This document shows positions 44,588 through 54,307 of a stretch of DNA of 64,000 nt, piece by piece. The position numbers were made by a program, and so were the translations under genes. The stretch is from CAZHJK01 sp964533275 (lineage in GTDB: Bacteria; Bacillota; Clostridia; Eubacteriales; Garciellaceae). The notes beneath the pieces were generated by a model that saw only the letters and a list, made by a program, of their open reading frames with translations, searched no databases and was not told the origin of the DNA. Position 1 is the first letter of the stretch, and each line of letters starts with the position of its first letter. The stretch is taken from positions 1 through 64,000 of the forward strand of contig CAZHJK010000014.1 in assembly GCA_964533275.1 (NCBI GenBank), written 5' to 3'.

Positions 44588-45547
44588 ATGAAAAGAATTG
44601 GTGTACTAACTAGCGGAGGCGATGCTCCAGGAATGAATGCTGCTGTTAGAGCAGTGGTTAGAACAGCTATTTATAATAATATAGAGGTAATGGGAATAAT
44701 CAGAGGATACAATGGATTAATAAATAAAAATATTAAACCCATGGGAATATCATCTGTATCTGATATTTTACAAAGAGGCGGTACTGTTATTCATACAGCA
44801 CGCAGTAAGGAATTTAGGGCTAAGCAAGGTCAAGAAAAGGCTGTGAATACATTAAATGAATTTAATATAGAAGGCCTAATAGTTATAGGTGGTGATGGAT
44901 CATTTAGAGGAGCTCAAAAATTAAGTGAATTAGGAATTAATACTATAGGTATACCAGGGACTATAGATAATGATATTCCATGTACTGATTATACTATAGG
45001 ATTTGATACAGCAGTAAATACAGCATTAGAATCTATAAGCAAAATAAGGGATACATCCACCTCCCATGAAAGAGCTAACATAATAGAGGTAATGGGTAGG
45101 AATTGTGGAAATATTGCTCTATTCTCAGGGTTGGCTGGAGGTGCGGAGGCTATTATAGTACCGGAAAAGGGATTTAATGTAGATGAAGTTTGTGAAAAGA
45201 TAGTTAAGGGGAAAAATAGAGGGAAATTACATAGCATAGTGGTGTTAGCCGAAGGAGCAGGAGAGGCATATGAAGTAGGGAAACAAATTCAACATAAAAC
45301 TGGTATTGAAACTAGGACTACTATATTAGGATATATTCAAAGAGGGGGATCGCCCTCAGCCTTTGATCGTATATTGGCAAGTAGAATGGGTTCAATGGCA
45401 GTAGATTTATTATTGAATGGTAAAACAAGTAGGGTAGTATGTATTCAAAAAAATGAATATTTAGATATGGATATTAATGAGGCTTTATCTATGGAAAGAG
45501 AATTTAATAATGAAGTTTATAATGTATCAAAGATACTTTCAATATAG
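44588..45547 (+). CDS. pfkA: ATP-dependent 6-phosphofructokinase
   Basis: 319-residue glycolytic enzyme. ATP-binding GGDAPG and GGDGSFRGA, the catalytic PGTIDNDI, and EVMGRNCG are visible; length and motifs fit the ATP-dependent (not PPi) type, with Gly in the GGDGS region. The start is ATG behind GGGAGG. It is followed 11 bases later by pyruvate kinase, so the two glycolytic control enzymes form an operon. Confidence 0.97.
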   Translation: MKRIGVLTSGGDAPGMNAAVRAVVRTAIYNNIEVMGIIRGYNGLINKNIKPMGISSVSDILQRGGTVIHTARSKEFRAKQGQEKAVNTLNEFNIEGLIVIGGDGSFRGAQKLSELGINTIGIPGTIDNDIPCTDYTIGFDTAVNTALESISKIRDTSTSHERANIIEVMGRNCGNIALFSGLAGGAEAIIVPEKGFNVDEVCEKIVKGKNRGKLHSIVVLAEGAGEAYEVGKQIQHKTGIETRTTILGYIQRGGSPSAFDRILASRMGSMAVDLLLNGKTSRVVCIQKNEYLDMDINEALSMEREFNNEVYNVSKILSI

Positions 45548-45558
45548 GAGGATAAATT

Positions 45559-47307
45559 ATGAAGAGAACAAAAATTGTATGTACCATAGGACCAACTTCA
45601 GAATCTAAAGAGGTTTTAACAGATTTAATAAAAAATGGAATGAATGTAGCCAGACTTAATTTTTCTCATGGTTCATATTCAGAACATAAAAGAAAAATTG
45701 ATTTAATAAGGGAAGTTTCTAAGGAATTGGAGATACCAGTGGCGATACTTTTAGATACAAAGGGACCTGAGCTTAGGGTTAAACAATTCACTGAAGGTAA
45801 AGTATTATTAAAGGAAGGTCAGAGATTTGTACTAACCACTAGAGATATAAAGGGAAACAATCAAGAGGTAGGGATTTCTTACGATAAGTTACCAGAAGAA
45901 TTAAAAACTGGAGATATGATTTTATTAGATGATGGGCTGATTAAATTAAATGTAGAAAAGATAGAAGATACGGATATTATCTGTATAGTTAAAAATGGAG
46001 GAGAGTTAAGTAACAATAAGAGTATTAATTGTCCTAATGTAAAGATTAATCTTCCGGCAATAACTAAAAAGGATAGGGAGGACATTGAATTTGGCATTAA
46101 AGAAGATATTGATTTTATTGCAGCTTCCTTTGTACGAAAAGCACAGGATGTTTTAGATATTAGAAAGGTTTTAGAAGAAAATAAAGACGGACATACTCAT
46201 ATTATTTCCAAGATTGAAAACCAAGAAGGAGTTAATAATATTGATGAAATAATTAAGGTATCAGATGGAATTATGGTAGCAAGGGGCGATTTAGGAGTAG
46301 AAATCCCTCCAGAAGAGGTTCCTTTAGTACAAAAATTAATTATTAGAAAGTGTAATAGAAGCGGTAAACCGGTAATTACAGCAACTCAAATGCTAGATTC
46401 TATGATACGAAATCCAAGACCTACCAGAGCCGAGGTTACAGATGTAGCCAATGCCATTTTTGATGGAACAGACGCAATTATGCTTTCAGGTGAAACTGCA
46501 TCTGGTAAATATCCAATTCAAGCTGTAAAGACAATGGTAAGAATTGCACTAACAACAGAGGACTCATCAGATTATAGGGAAACATTACAAAAGTTTATTG
46601 AAAGAAAGGTTTCTGTAACAAATGCAATCAGTCAGGCGACATGCACTACTGCTGATGTATTAGGTGTATCGGCAATATTTACAGCAACTTCTTCTGGTCA
46701 CACTGCTAGAATGGTTTCAAAATTCAGACCTTCTGCACAAATAATAGCATTTACTCCTAAACCCAAGGTTGTTAATAGGTTATTATTGGTTTGGGGTGTG
46801 TATCCAGTACTCATAAAAGAATTTAAGAATACCGATGAAATATATGAAATCACAATAGAAAAGGCATTAGAAAAGAATTTAGTAAATACAGGAGAGCTTG
46901 TTGTAATAACGGCTGGAATTCCTGTTGGTATTGCAGGTACCACAAACATGATTAAGGTACAGGCTATTGGAGAAGTATTACTACATGGAAAAGGTATTGG
47001 AAAAGAACCGATTACAGGAAAGGTAAAGGTTATAAAGGATAAAGAGGATATAGATGATTTTAAAGAAGGAGATATTCTTGTAGCCAGTTCTACAGATGAG
47101 GAATTTATGCCAGCTATTAAAAGGGCATCAGGATTAATAGTGGAAGAAGGAGGTTTAACCTCTCATGCGGCTGTTGTATCAATGTACTTAGGAATTCCAG
47201 CAGTTGTGGGAGCAGATACAGCAACAAATATATTAAAAAACAATCAGGAAATAACGATAGAAAGTGCAAGAGGTCTTGTATATAGCGGAAAAGTTAGGGT
47301 TTTATAA
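45559..47307 (+). CDS. pyk: Pyruvate kinase with C-terminal PEP-utiliser domain
   Basis: 582 residues. The barrel domain with RLNFSHGS, DTKGPELR and the MVARGDLGVEIP signature, an allosteric domain, and an extra C-terminal domain like the swivelling phosphohistidine domain of PEP synthases (GGLTSHAAVVSMYLG), typical of Bacillus/Clostridium enzymes. The start is ATG behind AGGAGG. It ends at a bidirectional terminator. Confidence 0.97.
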   Translation: MKRTKIVCTIGPTSESKEVLTDLIKNGMNVARLNFSHGSYSEHKRKIDLIREVSKELEIPVAILLDTKGPELRVKQFTEGKVLLKEGQRFVLTTRDIKGNNQEVGISYDKLPEELKTGDMILLDDGLIKLNVEKIEDTDIICIVKNGGELSNNKSINCPNVKINLPAITKKDREDIEFGIKEDIDFIAASFVRKAQDVLDIRKVLEENKDGHTHIISKIENQEGVNNIDEIIKVSDGIMVARGDLGVEIPPEEVPLVQKLIIRKCNRSGKPVITATQMLDSMIRNPRPTRAEVTDVANAIFDGTDAIMLSGETASGKYPIQAVKTMVRIALTTEDSSDYRETLQKFIERKVSVTNAISQATCTTADVLGVSAIFTATSSGHTARMVSKFRPSAQIIAFTPKPKVVNRLLLVWGVYPVLIKEFKNTDEIYEITIEKALEKNLVNTGELVVITAGIPVGIAGTTNMIKVQAIGEVLLHGKGIGKEPITGKVKVIKDKEDIDDFKEGDILVASSTDEEFMPAIKRASGLIVEEGGLTSHAAVVSMYLGIPAVVGADTATNILKNNQEITIESARGLVYSGKVRVL

Positions 47308-47313
47308 GAATAA

Positions 47314-47356
47314 AATGGCTGATATCACTCCTGTTTAGGAAGTAATATCAGCCATT
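47314..47356. terminator. Bidirectional terminator between convergent genes
   Basis: AATGGCTGATAT (47314-47325) pairs with ATATCAGCCATT (47345-47356), with T-rich flank on the plus side and A-rich flank on the other. It serves pyk and the minus-strand lipoprotein gene. Confidence 0.8.
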
Positions 47357-47358
47357 AT

Positions 47359-48468
47359 TTAATTTTCAAAATCTAGGGAATATATAATGGAGTGTAATTC
47401 ATTATCTTTAGTTTCATAAGCTGAAAAAAATAATTTATTTTCCCTTGGATGCCAAAAAATCTCGCTGGTAATTTTTAAATTAGATGCAATCTGCTCTTTT
47501 TCTTGGTTCTTTATCTTTAGTATCCAGATATTTCTAAGATCCGTATTTGAGTCTGGCTTATCAAGATATGCAATTTTATCTCCCTTTGGTGAAAATACAG
47601 CTCTTTGAGGATATCCCTCTAATAATTTGGTATTTTCCTTTTTATCTAATTCAAATAACCAAAGAGTAGATTTATTGCTATCAGGAATGGGGGTTGTATA
47701 TAATATTTTATCCTCCCTCTTTGATACATTAAAACTACCATTAATATTTGATATTAATTTTGTAAAGTTCTTCCCCCTTTGGGTTACAGAATATAAGTTT
47801 AGTTCTCCATCCTTAAAGGCAGAAAATAATACCAAATCTTCATCTTCATAATAGTATACCTGTTGTATATAGTATTCCGAACCAACATCTATGGTAGTTA
47901 ATATATTACTTCTATTCGCCCTTATAATTTTTCCATCCTTGGTTCCGTAATAAACCTCATTATTTGACTTCACATAAAAGTTAGGGTTGACTTGATGATC
48001 AGTAGATGAAATTCTTATCTTTTTATTATTGGAAATATCATACCAATATAATTGAAAAATAGCTTCTGATTTATTTTCCAAATAATAAATACCCTCTTCA
48101 TCTGCATCAAATCGGCTTAAGAATAAATTTACTGAAGAGGAAGTGATATTTTGTATTTTTTCTTCTTTTAAATTATAAAGAGCTAAATTATTTGTCATTT
48201 CACCCTCTGTTTGGGTGTCAGGATCCAAATTACCTTCTCTTAGAATAACAATATTTTTACCTCTATAACATATATCCGAAATTACCCCCTGGGTAATATT
48301 GTTAAATCCTTTTATTTTATTCATAGAAATTTCCTTTTGTTCTAGAAGGATATTACCATCTTCTTGTATGGTTTTTGGTTTGCTATCACTAATGAAAAAT
48401 GGAGTACAACCAATAGAAATAAAAGCTAATATAATTAAAAAAGAAATTTTAAGGAATATTTTAGACAA
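47359..48468 (-). CDS. Lipoprotein with TolB-like beta-propeller
   Basis: 369 residues. Signal peptide and lipobox SIGC put the lipidated Cys near residue 21, followed by repeated beta-sheet blades typical of TolB/DPP-like propellers (for example AVFSPKGDKIAYLDKPDS and EIFWHPRENKLFFSAYE). It probably binds an envelope ligand or protein. The start is TTG at 48468 with GGAGGG upstream. It follows the sensor kinase by 78 bases, suggesting an accessory role to it. Confidence 0.8.
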   Translation of the reverse strand: MSKIFLKISFLIILAFISIGCTPFFISDSKPKTIQEDGNILLEQKEISMNKIKGFNNITQGVISDICYRGKNIVILREGNLDPDTQTEGEMTNNLALYNLKEEKIQNITSSSVNLFLSRFDADEEGIYYLENKSEAIFQLYWYDISNNKKIRISSTDHQVNPNFYVKSNNEVYYGTKDGKIIRANRSNILTTIDVGSEYYIQQVYYYEDEDLVLFSAFKDGELNLYSVTQRGKNFTKLISNINGSFNVSKREDKILYTTPIPDSNKSTLWLFELDKKENTKLLEGYPQRAVFSPKGDKIAYLDKPDSNTDLRNIWILKIKNQEKEQIASNLKITSEIFWHPRENKLFFSAYETKDNELHSIIYSLDFEN

Positions 48469-48546
48469 TAGCTTCCCTCCTTCCTTTGGTTATTATAGCA
48501 AAAGGGTGCAAATATACATAGTTAAAGTTGTCACTATTTTGTAAAA

Positions 48547-50313
48547 TTATGATATTGGGAGTTTAACAATTACTAATGTCCCTTCGTCTATTTTGCTTTC
48601 AATGTTAATAGTACCACCATGATTTTCAACAATGTCCTTTACTATGGATAAACCTAAACCACTACCGCCTAAATTCCTAGACCTTACTTTATCAACACGA
48701 TAAAAGGGTTCAAATATTCTTTCTAAATTATCCTCATCAATTCCTGATCCAAAGTCACGAATAAATATCACCACAAATTCATCTACTTTTTCAGTATATA
48801 TTTGTATAATATCTCCTGGGAAGGAATATTTAATGGCATTGTCTATAACATTAATAAATACTTGTTTCAATCTATCATAATCTCCATAAATTTTTGGTAA
48901 CATAGAGGAAGTAAATTGAATTTCATTATTATATTTTTTACCCTTTACTCTCATTTGATTGACTACATCTTCTAATAATTGCAGAATGTCTAATTGTGAC
49001 TTAATCAAATCAAATTCCATACTTTCAAGTTTTGAAAGACCTAATAAATCATCTACAAGACGGAGTAAGCGCTCTCCTTCTTTTTTAATTAAGGTAATGC
49101 TCTTTTCTAATAATTTAGGGTCTGTAAATCCTCTACGCTGTAGTAAATCACTATAACCTATAACAGTGGTAAGAGGGGTACGCAATTCGTGAGAAACACT
49201 ACTAATAAATTGCCTTTGTCTTTCCTCCAGCTCCCTAATCTTTGAAATATCTCGGATTACAAATATATATCCAATAGCTGTTGAATGAACATGAATAATA
49301 TTAGTATAAAGCAGCAAATATCTTTTCCCCATTAATACTTCTCTAGAGATACCTTCTTTTTCTTTTAAAATATCAATATAGAGTTCATTCATAAATTCAT
49401 AGGATAGTAGCTCATCTAGTGAAATGTTTTCTGTATCTTTAATATTAAATATCTCCTTAGCTGGATCATTTACAGCAAGAACATTTTTTTCGTTATCTAC
49501 AGCAATTACTCCATCTTCAATGGAAGATAATACGGATTCTAATTTATGTTTTTCAGAATTGATTTCAAATATTTTTTCCCGTATATTAATAACCATAAGA
49601 TTAAAGCTACGGGTTAGATCGCCAATCTCATCACTGGAAACATAATCGATTTGTTGTTGATAATTACCATTAGCAATTTCTTCAGAGGTGTCTATTAGGC
49701 TATAAACAGGTTTTAATATTCTTTTAGATAAATAGAAGCTAATGAAATATAGTATAAATAGTCCTAGAATACCTGCCCAAAGGAATAATATAACACTTTG
49801 TCTAATAAGAGTATCAACATCCTCCAATGAATATAAAAATGATAATACTCCTAATTGTTGGTTTTCCATTATAATAGGAGAAGCAAAATAAATAAATCTT
49901 CCCTCATCCAACTTAGTAACTATATATGCTTTTTCACCCTGATCCTTTGCAATCTCAACCTCTTTCCTTAACTCAGTGGGCGCTAGAATATCAAGGGTAG
50001 CAGAATCTGCAAGAAGCTCCCCAGATTGATCATATAATTGTACCCTGGTTATTTGTTTTGCTAATTCTTCTGCTAGATACGCTGAATTTTCTTTAAAAAT
50101 CTCTTTTATTGTAATATCATCATTTTGTTGAGATAATATATATTGCTGAATATAGAGATTACTATTATTGCTACTTTTAATTAATCGTTCTTCAGTTTGC
50201 TCGATATTATATAATAACATACCTTGAATTACTAAAGTACCGATAACTACAAGTGCAAGCACAATTATTATTATATTTGATAAGATAATCTTAGTTTGAA
50301 TGGTGAACTTCAT
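48547..50313 (-). CDS. Sensor histidine kinase, PhoR/WalK-like
   Basis: 588 residues. TM1 at about 9-32, an extracytoplasmic domain at about 35-172, TM2 at about 173-195, HAMP at about 195-248, PAS at about 255-355, HisKA with the phosphorylated His375 in SVSHELRTP, and a HATPase domain (GSGLGLSIVKDIV). It follows its regulator gene by four bases. No phosphate transport or WalHI genes are adjacent, so the signal is unknown. Confidence 0.92.
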   Translation of the reverse strand: MKFTIQTKIILSNIIIIVLALVVIGTLVIQGMLLYNIEQTEERLIKSSNNSNLYIQQYILSQQNDDITIKEIFKENSAYLAEELAKQITRVQLYDQSGELLADSATLDILAPTELRKEVEIAKDQGEKAYIVTKLDEGRFIYFASPIIMENQQLGVLSFLYSLEDVDTLIRQSVILFLWAGILGLFILYFISFYLSKRILKPVYSLIDTSEEIANGNYQQQIDYVSSDEIGDLTRSFNLMVINIREKIFEINSEKHKLESVLSSIEDGVIAVDNEKNVLAVNDPAKEIFNIKDTENISLDELLSYEFMNELYIDILKEKEGISREVLMGKRYLLLYTNIIHVHSTAIGYIFVIRDISKIRELEERQRQFISSVSHELRTPLTTVIGYSDLLQRRGFTDPKLLEKSITLIKKEGERLLRLVDDLLGLSKLESMEFDLIKSQLDILQLLEDVVNQMRVKGKKYNNEIQFTSSMLPKIYGDYDRLKQVFINVIDNAIKYSFPGDIIQIYTEKVDEFVVIFIRDFGSGIDEDNLERIFEPFYRVDKVRSRNLGGSGLGLSIVKDIVENHGGTINIESKIDEGTLVIVKLPIS

Positions 50314-50317
50314 CCAA

Positions 50318-51004
50318 TTATACTCTCCTTATTTTATAGCCTACTCCAAAAACTGTTTGTAAATATTTAGGGCTAGATGAGTGATCACCTATTTTTTTCC
50401 GTATTCTTTGTACATGCATGTCTACAGTTCGAGTATCGCCAAAATAATCATAACCCCATATTTTTTCTAAAAGACTTTCCCTTGGGAAAACTTGCTCTGG
50501 ATTTTGAGCTAATAAATATAATAAATCATATTCCTTAGGGGTTAAATGAATTTCTTCTTTTTTTACTAAAACCTTTCTTTCGTTAGGTATTATTGTTAAG
50601 TCGCCGTTTTCTATTATTTTATCATCAGCTGCTGGAATTTGAGAAGAACGACGAATTAGAGCCTTCGCTCGTGCCAACAATTCCCTATTATCAAAGGGTT
50701 TTGTTATATAATCATCAGCACCTAATTCAAGTCCTAAAACCTTATCTACAATATCAGTCTTGGCAGTTAAAAGGATTATTGGGATATTGTACTTTTCATT
50801 AATCTTTCGACACAATTCATATCCGCTTATATAGGGAAGCATTACATCAAGAATAATTAAATCGGGTTGGAAACTTTCTACCTTTTCTAAAGCCTCTCGA
50901 CCGTCAAACGCAGTTTCTACATTATAACCTTCGAATTCTAAATCAAGTTTAATGAGTTCACATATAGATTGCTCGTCATCTACCACTAAAACTTTTTCAT
51001 TCAT
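50318..51004 (-). CDS. OmpR/PhoB-family response regulator
   Basis: 228 residues. A receiver domain with Asp53 as phosphorylation site (ILDVMLP) and Lys in TKPFDNREL, then a winged-helix DNA-binding domain (TPKEYDLLYLLA, YFGDTRTVDMHVQRIRKKIG). The ATG at 51004 is favoured (GGTGA upstream); an in-frame TTG lies four codons earlier. Paired with the kinase at 48547. Confidence 0.93.
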   Translation of the reverse strand: MNEKVLVVDDEQSICELIKLDLEFEGYNVETAFDGREALEKVESFQPDLIILDVMLPYISGYELCRKINEKYNIPIILLTAKTDIVDKVLGLELGADDYITKPFDNRELLARAKALIRRSSQIPAADDKIIENGDLTIIPNERKVLVKKEEIHLTPKEYDLLYLLAQNPEQVFPRESLLEKIWGYDYFGDTRTVDMHVQRIRKKIGDHSSSPKYLQTVFGVGYKIRRV

Positions 51005-51133
51005 AATATTCACCAACCTTTATAGTTTCGATTATCTCTATTATATAGTATTAACCTTGCTTTTAAAAGACAGACCTATTAAAATGAAATAAGAAAGGGA
51101 AAATTTAAGCATAATTGAAGGGGAGTCATTTAA

Positions 51134-51550
51134 ATGTTAGTAAAAGATGCTACCATAAGAGTTAGATATGCAGAAACTGATCAAATGGGAGTGGTATATC
51201 ATACAAACTATATAGTATGGTTTGAAATAGGTAGAACAGAATGGTTTCGTCAAATAAATCAAGACTATAAGGCACTTGAGGATCAAAATATAATATTACC
51301 TGTAATAGAAGTTAATTGTAAATATAAAAAACCAGCTCTTTATGATGATAATATAATAGTACGAACATATTTAAAGGAAATTAAGGGAATTCGGCTAATC
51401 TTTCATTATGAAATACTTCGAATGGAAGATGAAGAATTATTAGCAGAAGGCGAAACTACCCATGCGTTTGTTGATAAAGATAAAAATCCAGTTAGATTAA
51501 AAAAGAAATTTCCTGAACTTTGGCATATATTAAATAAATTTACAGAATAA
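51134..51550 (+). CDS. Acyl-CoA thioesterase, YbgC/4HBT family
   Basis: 138-residue hot-dog-fold thioesterase. The active-site block is RYAETDQMGVVYHTNY with Asp17; the rest follows the YbgC/FcbC pattern (LYDDNIIVRTYL). The substrate is an acyl-CoA of unknown length. Stands alone, with AAGGGGAG upstream and a terminator downstream. Confidence 0.88.
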   Translation: MLVKDATIRVRYAETDQMGVVYHTNYIVWFEIGRTEWFRQINQDYKALEDQNIILPVIEVNCKYKKPALYDDNIIVRTYLKEIKGIRLIFHYEILRMEDEELLAEGETTHAFVDKDKNPVRLKKKFPELWHILNKFTE

Positions 51551-51634
51551 AATTAAAATTTATGAATAATATGGAATGAATTGGTAATAATTAAAATGTT
51601 AAAGATTGAGGTAAACTGATTCTATACCTTAAAG

Positions 51635-51668
51635 GTACATCCTAGACAGCGGATGTACTTTTTTTTGC
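51635..51668 (+). terminator. Terminator after the thioesterase gene
   Basis: GTACATCC/GGATGTAC stem with an eight-base loop and an eight-T run. Confidence 0.9.
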
Positions 51669-51736
51669 ATATTATATAAAATTTAGATATAGTACTTATA
51701 ATACAATAAAGTGAAAAAAAAGAGGAGCAATTACAT

Positions 51737-53110
51737 ATGAAAAAAGATATACCTGTAAGTAAAAATATGAATTATAAAATAGATATAAGTGGATTAGGCC
51801 ATGGGGGAGAAGGCATAGGTAAAGTGGATAATTTTACTGTGTTTGTGGAGGGTGCTATACCAGAAGATAATATAGAGGCTAAAATTATTAAAGTAAAAAG
51901 CAATTATGCAATTGGTAAATTACAAAGGATAATAAAACCTTCACCCCATCGAATTAGCCCCCCTTGTCCTATAGCTGATAAATGTGGAGGATGCCAAATA
52001 CAACAAATTGACTATCAAAGGCAATTAGAATATAAGACCCAATTAGTAAAAGATAACATAGAACGAATTGGTAAAATTAAAGATATTATTATCCACCCTA
52101 CAATAGGAATGAAAGATCCATGGAACTATAGAAATAAAGCACAATTCCCTATAGGAGAAGAAGGGGGAGCAGTACTAGGCTTTTACGCTAAGGGAAGTCA
52201 TAATATTATAGAAACTGATACTTGCTTTATCCAACATAGTGAAAATGATAAGATTACAAGGATTATTAGAAGGTTTATCAATGAATATAAAATTTCTATC
52301 TATGATGAAAAAAAACATCAAGGTCTACTAAGACATGTAGTCACTAAGGTTGGATTTTCTACTGGTGTGATTATGTTAGTTTTGGTCATCAATGGAGAGG
52401 ATATCCCCCATAAAGATGAATTAGTTAATAGACTTTTGGATAGTAACGCCAAGATAGTTAGTATTTATCTAAATATAAATAAGACAAAATCCAATGTTAT
52501 TCTTGGAAAGGAAAACAGATTAATCTATGGGAAGAAGCATATTGTTGATCATATTGGAGATATAAAATTTGAAATTTCCCCACTATCCTTCTTTCAGGTT
52601 AATCCAATACAAACAAAGGTATTATATGAAAAAGCACTAGAATATGCAGACCTGCAAGGGGATGAGATAGTCTATGATGCCTATTGTGGTATTGGAACCA
52701 TCTCTCTGTTTTTAGCCCAAAGAGCAAAAAAAGTAATCGGAGTAGAAATAGTAGATCAAGCTATAAAAGATGCAAAGAGAAATGCCCAACTAAATAATAT
52801 AGAAAATGTAGAATTTTATACAGGAGAAGCAGAAAAAGTAATCCCTAAATTATATAAACAAGAACAAAAAGCCGATGTAGTGGTTGTAGATCCCCCCCGT
52901 AAGGGCTGTGATGAAAAACTGCTAGATACCATCATCCAAATGAAACCAAAACGAGTAGTATATGTATCCTGCAACCCCAGCACCCTAGCCAGAGATCTAA
53001 ACTACTTAGAAAAGGGTGGATTCAAAACAAATGAAATACAACCAGTAGATATGTTCCCCCATACGATGCACGTTGAGACGGTGGTATTGATGTCAAGGGT
53101 TAAGAAATAA
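51737..53110 (+). CDS. rlmD: 23S rRNA (uracil-5-)-methyltransferase RlmD family
   Basis: 457 residues. N-terminal TRAM RNA-binding domain, then Cys77, Cys83 and Cys86 (CPIADKCGGC) with a fourth Cys near 162 for an iron-sulfur cluster. SAM-binding YDAYCGIGTISLFLA, and the catalytic Cys in YVSCNPSTLARD. The exact uridine cannot be told from sequence; RlmCD-type dual enzymes exist in Gram-positives. The start is ATG behind GAGGAG. A RAYT element begins 54 bases after its stop. Confidence 0.92.
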   Translation: MKKDIPVSKNMNYKIDISGLGHGGEGIGKVDNFTVFVEGAIPEDNIEAKIIKVKSNYAIGKLQRIIKPSPHRISPPCPIADKCGGCQIQQIDYQRQLEYKTQLVKDNIERIGKIKDIIIHPTIGMKDPWNYRNKAQFPIGEEGGAVLGFYAKGSHNIIETDTCFIQHSENDKITRIIRRFINEYKISIYDEKKHQGLLRHVVTKVGFSTGVIMLVLVINGEDIPHKDELVNRLLDSNAKIVSIYLNINKTKSNVILGKENRLIYGKKHIVDHIGDIKFEISPLSFFQVNPIQTKVLYEKALEYADLQGDEIVYDAYCGIGTISLFLAQRAKKVIGVEIVDQAIKDAKRNAQLNNIENVEFYTGEAEKVIPKLYKQEQKADVVVVDPPRKGCDEKLLDTIIQMKPKRVVYVSCNPSTLARDLNYLEKGGFKTNEIQPVDMFPHTMHVETVVLMSRVKK

Positions 53111-53189
53111 AAGGTTCGTAAGTGTAGAAAACAAGAGTTTCTGCGAGTTTTGCTGATTTGAAGTGACAAGGGGACGGGGTTATTGACAC

Positions 53190-53229
53190 AAAATCACCTC
53201 TGTGATATAACATGCATAGAGGTGATTTT
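53190..53229 (+). promoter_or_regulatory. Hairpin masking the RAYT ribosome site
   Basis: AAAATCACCTCT (53190-53201) pairs perfectly with AGAGGTGATTTT (53218-53229). The right arm holds the ribosome site AGAGGTGA and ends one base before the ATG, so a folded transcript would be poorly translated. The second copy has a longer, 16-bp version. Confidence 0.8.
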
Positions 53230-53230
53230 G

Positions 53231-53992
53231 ATGCCAAGAACTGCAAGAATAAAAAGCAAAAGTGGAATATACCATATAATTATGAGGGGAATAAATCGTC
53301 AAACCCTATTCGAAGACAGGGAAGATTTCGATAAGTTTATTCAAACCTTGCTAAGATACAGGGAAATTTGTGAATATAAGTTATATGTCTATTGTCTAAT
53401 GAATAATCATGTCCATATATTGTTAATGGAAGGTAAAGAGCCGTTAGAGACTATAATGAGGAGAATATGTGGGAGTTATGCACTGTGGTATAACAAGAAG
53501 TATAACAGGGTAGGGTATTTGTTTCAGGATCGGTTTAAAAGTGAACCTGTAGAGGATGATACATATTTTCTCACTGTCCTACGGTATATTCTACAAAATC
53601 CCGTAAAGGCGGGTATAGTAGCTAAAATTGAAAACTATATATGGACTAATTATATTGATTATATCGAAGGAAGTAATAGGACTGATACGGATTTTGCTCT
53701 TGAAATTTTTAGTTTAGATAGAGAAAAAGCATGCAGAAGTTTTATAGAGTATACAAACAAAGTCAGTGACGATAAGTGTTTAGAAATCATGGAAAAGCGA
53801 TTAATATCCGATGATGATGCAAGCAAAATAATCAAGAATCATTGTAAAGTGAATCAAGCTATAGATATACAAAAGTTTGATAGGGACCGAAGAAATTCAT
53901 ACATAAGCGACTTGAAGAAAGAATATGGCTTATCAATTAGACAGATTGAGAGATTGACAGGGATTAGCAGAGGAATAATCCAAAGATTATAA
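53231..53992 (+). CDS. REP-associated tyrosine transposase (RAYT, Y1/HUH)
   Basis: 253 residues of the TnpA_REP family. HUH motif in MNNHVHILLMEG; the candidate catalytic Tyr lies in the helix TYFLTVLRYILQNPVKAG; DRFKSEPV is the usual preceding block. A C-terminal helix-turn-helix (SIRQIERLTGISRGIIQRL) may bind the ends. The ATG at 53231 is chosen because AGAGGTGA is five bases upstream; a longer frame from 53183 runs through the hairpin. An identical sequence restarts at 63730. Confidence 0.92.
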   Translation: MPRTARIKSKSGIYHIIMRGINRQTLFEDREDFDKFIQTLLRYREICEYKLYVYCLMNNHVHILLMEGKEPLETIMRRICGSYALWYNKKYNRVGYLFQDRFKSEPVEDDTYFLTVLRYILQNPVKAGIVAKIENYIWTNYIDYIEGSNRTDTDFALEIFSLDREKACRSFIEYTNKVSDDKCLEIMEKRLISDDDASKIIKNHCKVNQAIDIQKFDRDRRNSYISDLKKEYGLSIRQIERLTGISRGIIQRL

Positions 53993-54036
53993 TGTGACAG
54001 CAACCCCGTCCCTGTGTCATGTACCTGTGTCATGTA

Positions 54037-54302
54037 GGATAGGTCAAAATGTAACCATTATGCCTGGTGTTAAGATTGGTGATGGTGCAATCATTGTTGC
54101 GAACTCAACTGTAGTAAAAAATATTGAGGCATATACAGTATACGGCGGAAACCCAGCTGAATTTATCAAAAAACGTTTTAGTGATGAAAAAATAGAATTC
54201 TTACTAAAGCTAGGGTGGTGGAATTGGGATGAAGAAAAGATATTTAATAATCTTGAATTGTTAACATCAAAAGATGGGTTAAATTGTATAAGACTAATGT
54301 GA
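54037..54302 (+). pseudogene. CatB/Vat-type acetyltransferase, C-terminal fragment
   Basis: About 88 residues match the end of hexapeptide-repeat xenobiotic acetyltransferases: IGQNVTIMPGVKIGDGAIIVANS, YGGNPAEFIKKRF and the C-terminal LLKLGWWNWDEEKI. The first half or more of the protein, including its active-site His region, is missing, and the frame opens directly out of the RAYT right end. It cannot be functional as it stands. The intact ancestor would have acetylated chloramphenicol- or streptogramin-like compounds. Confidence 0.8.
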
Positions 54303-54307
54303 TACCC

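Larger units (their letters stand above)
53164..54019 (+). mobile_element. RAYT element, copy 1
   Basis: Left and right 25-base ends (53164-53188 and 53995-54019) are imperfect inverted copies: both start TGACA, carry GGGACGGGGTT (or its complement) and end TGTCA-like. Inside lie a hairpin (53190-53229) and one transposase gene. The right end is followed by a CatB-type gene fragment, so insertion or a linked deletion removed that gene's 5' part. Confidence 0.85.

Noticed and set aside
53183..53230. Upstream in-frame start for the RAYT gene
   Set aside because: It lies in the terminal repeat and hairpin; the ATG at 53231 has the ribosome site, and the translated extension is not family-like.
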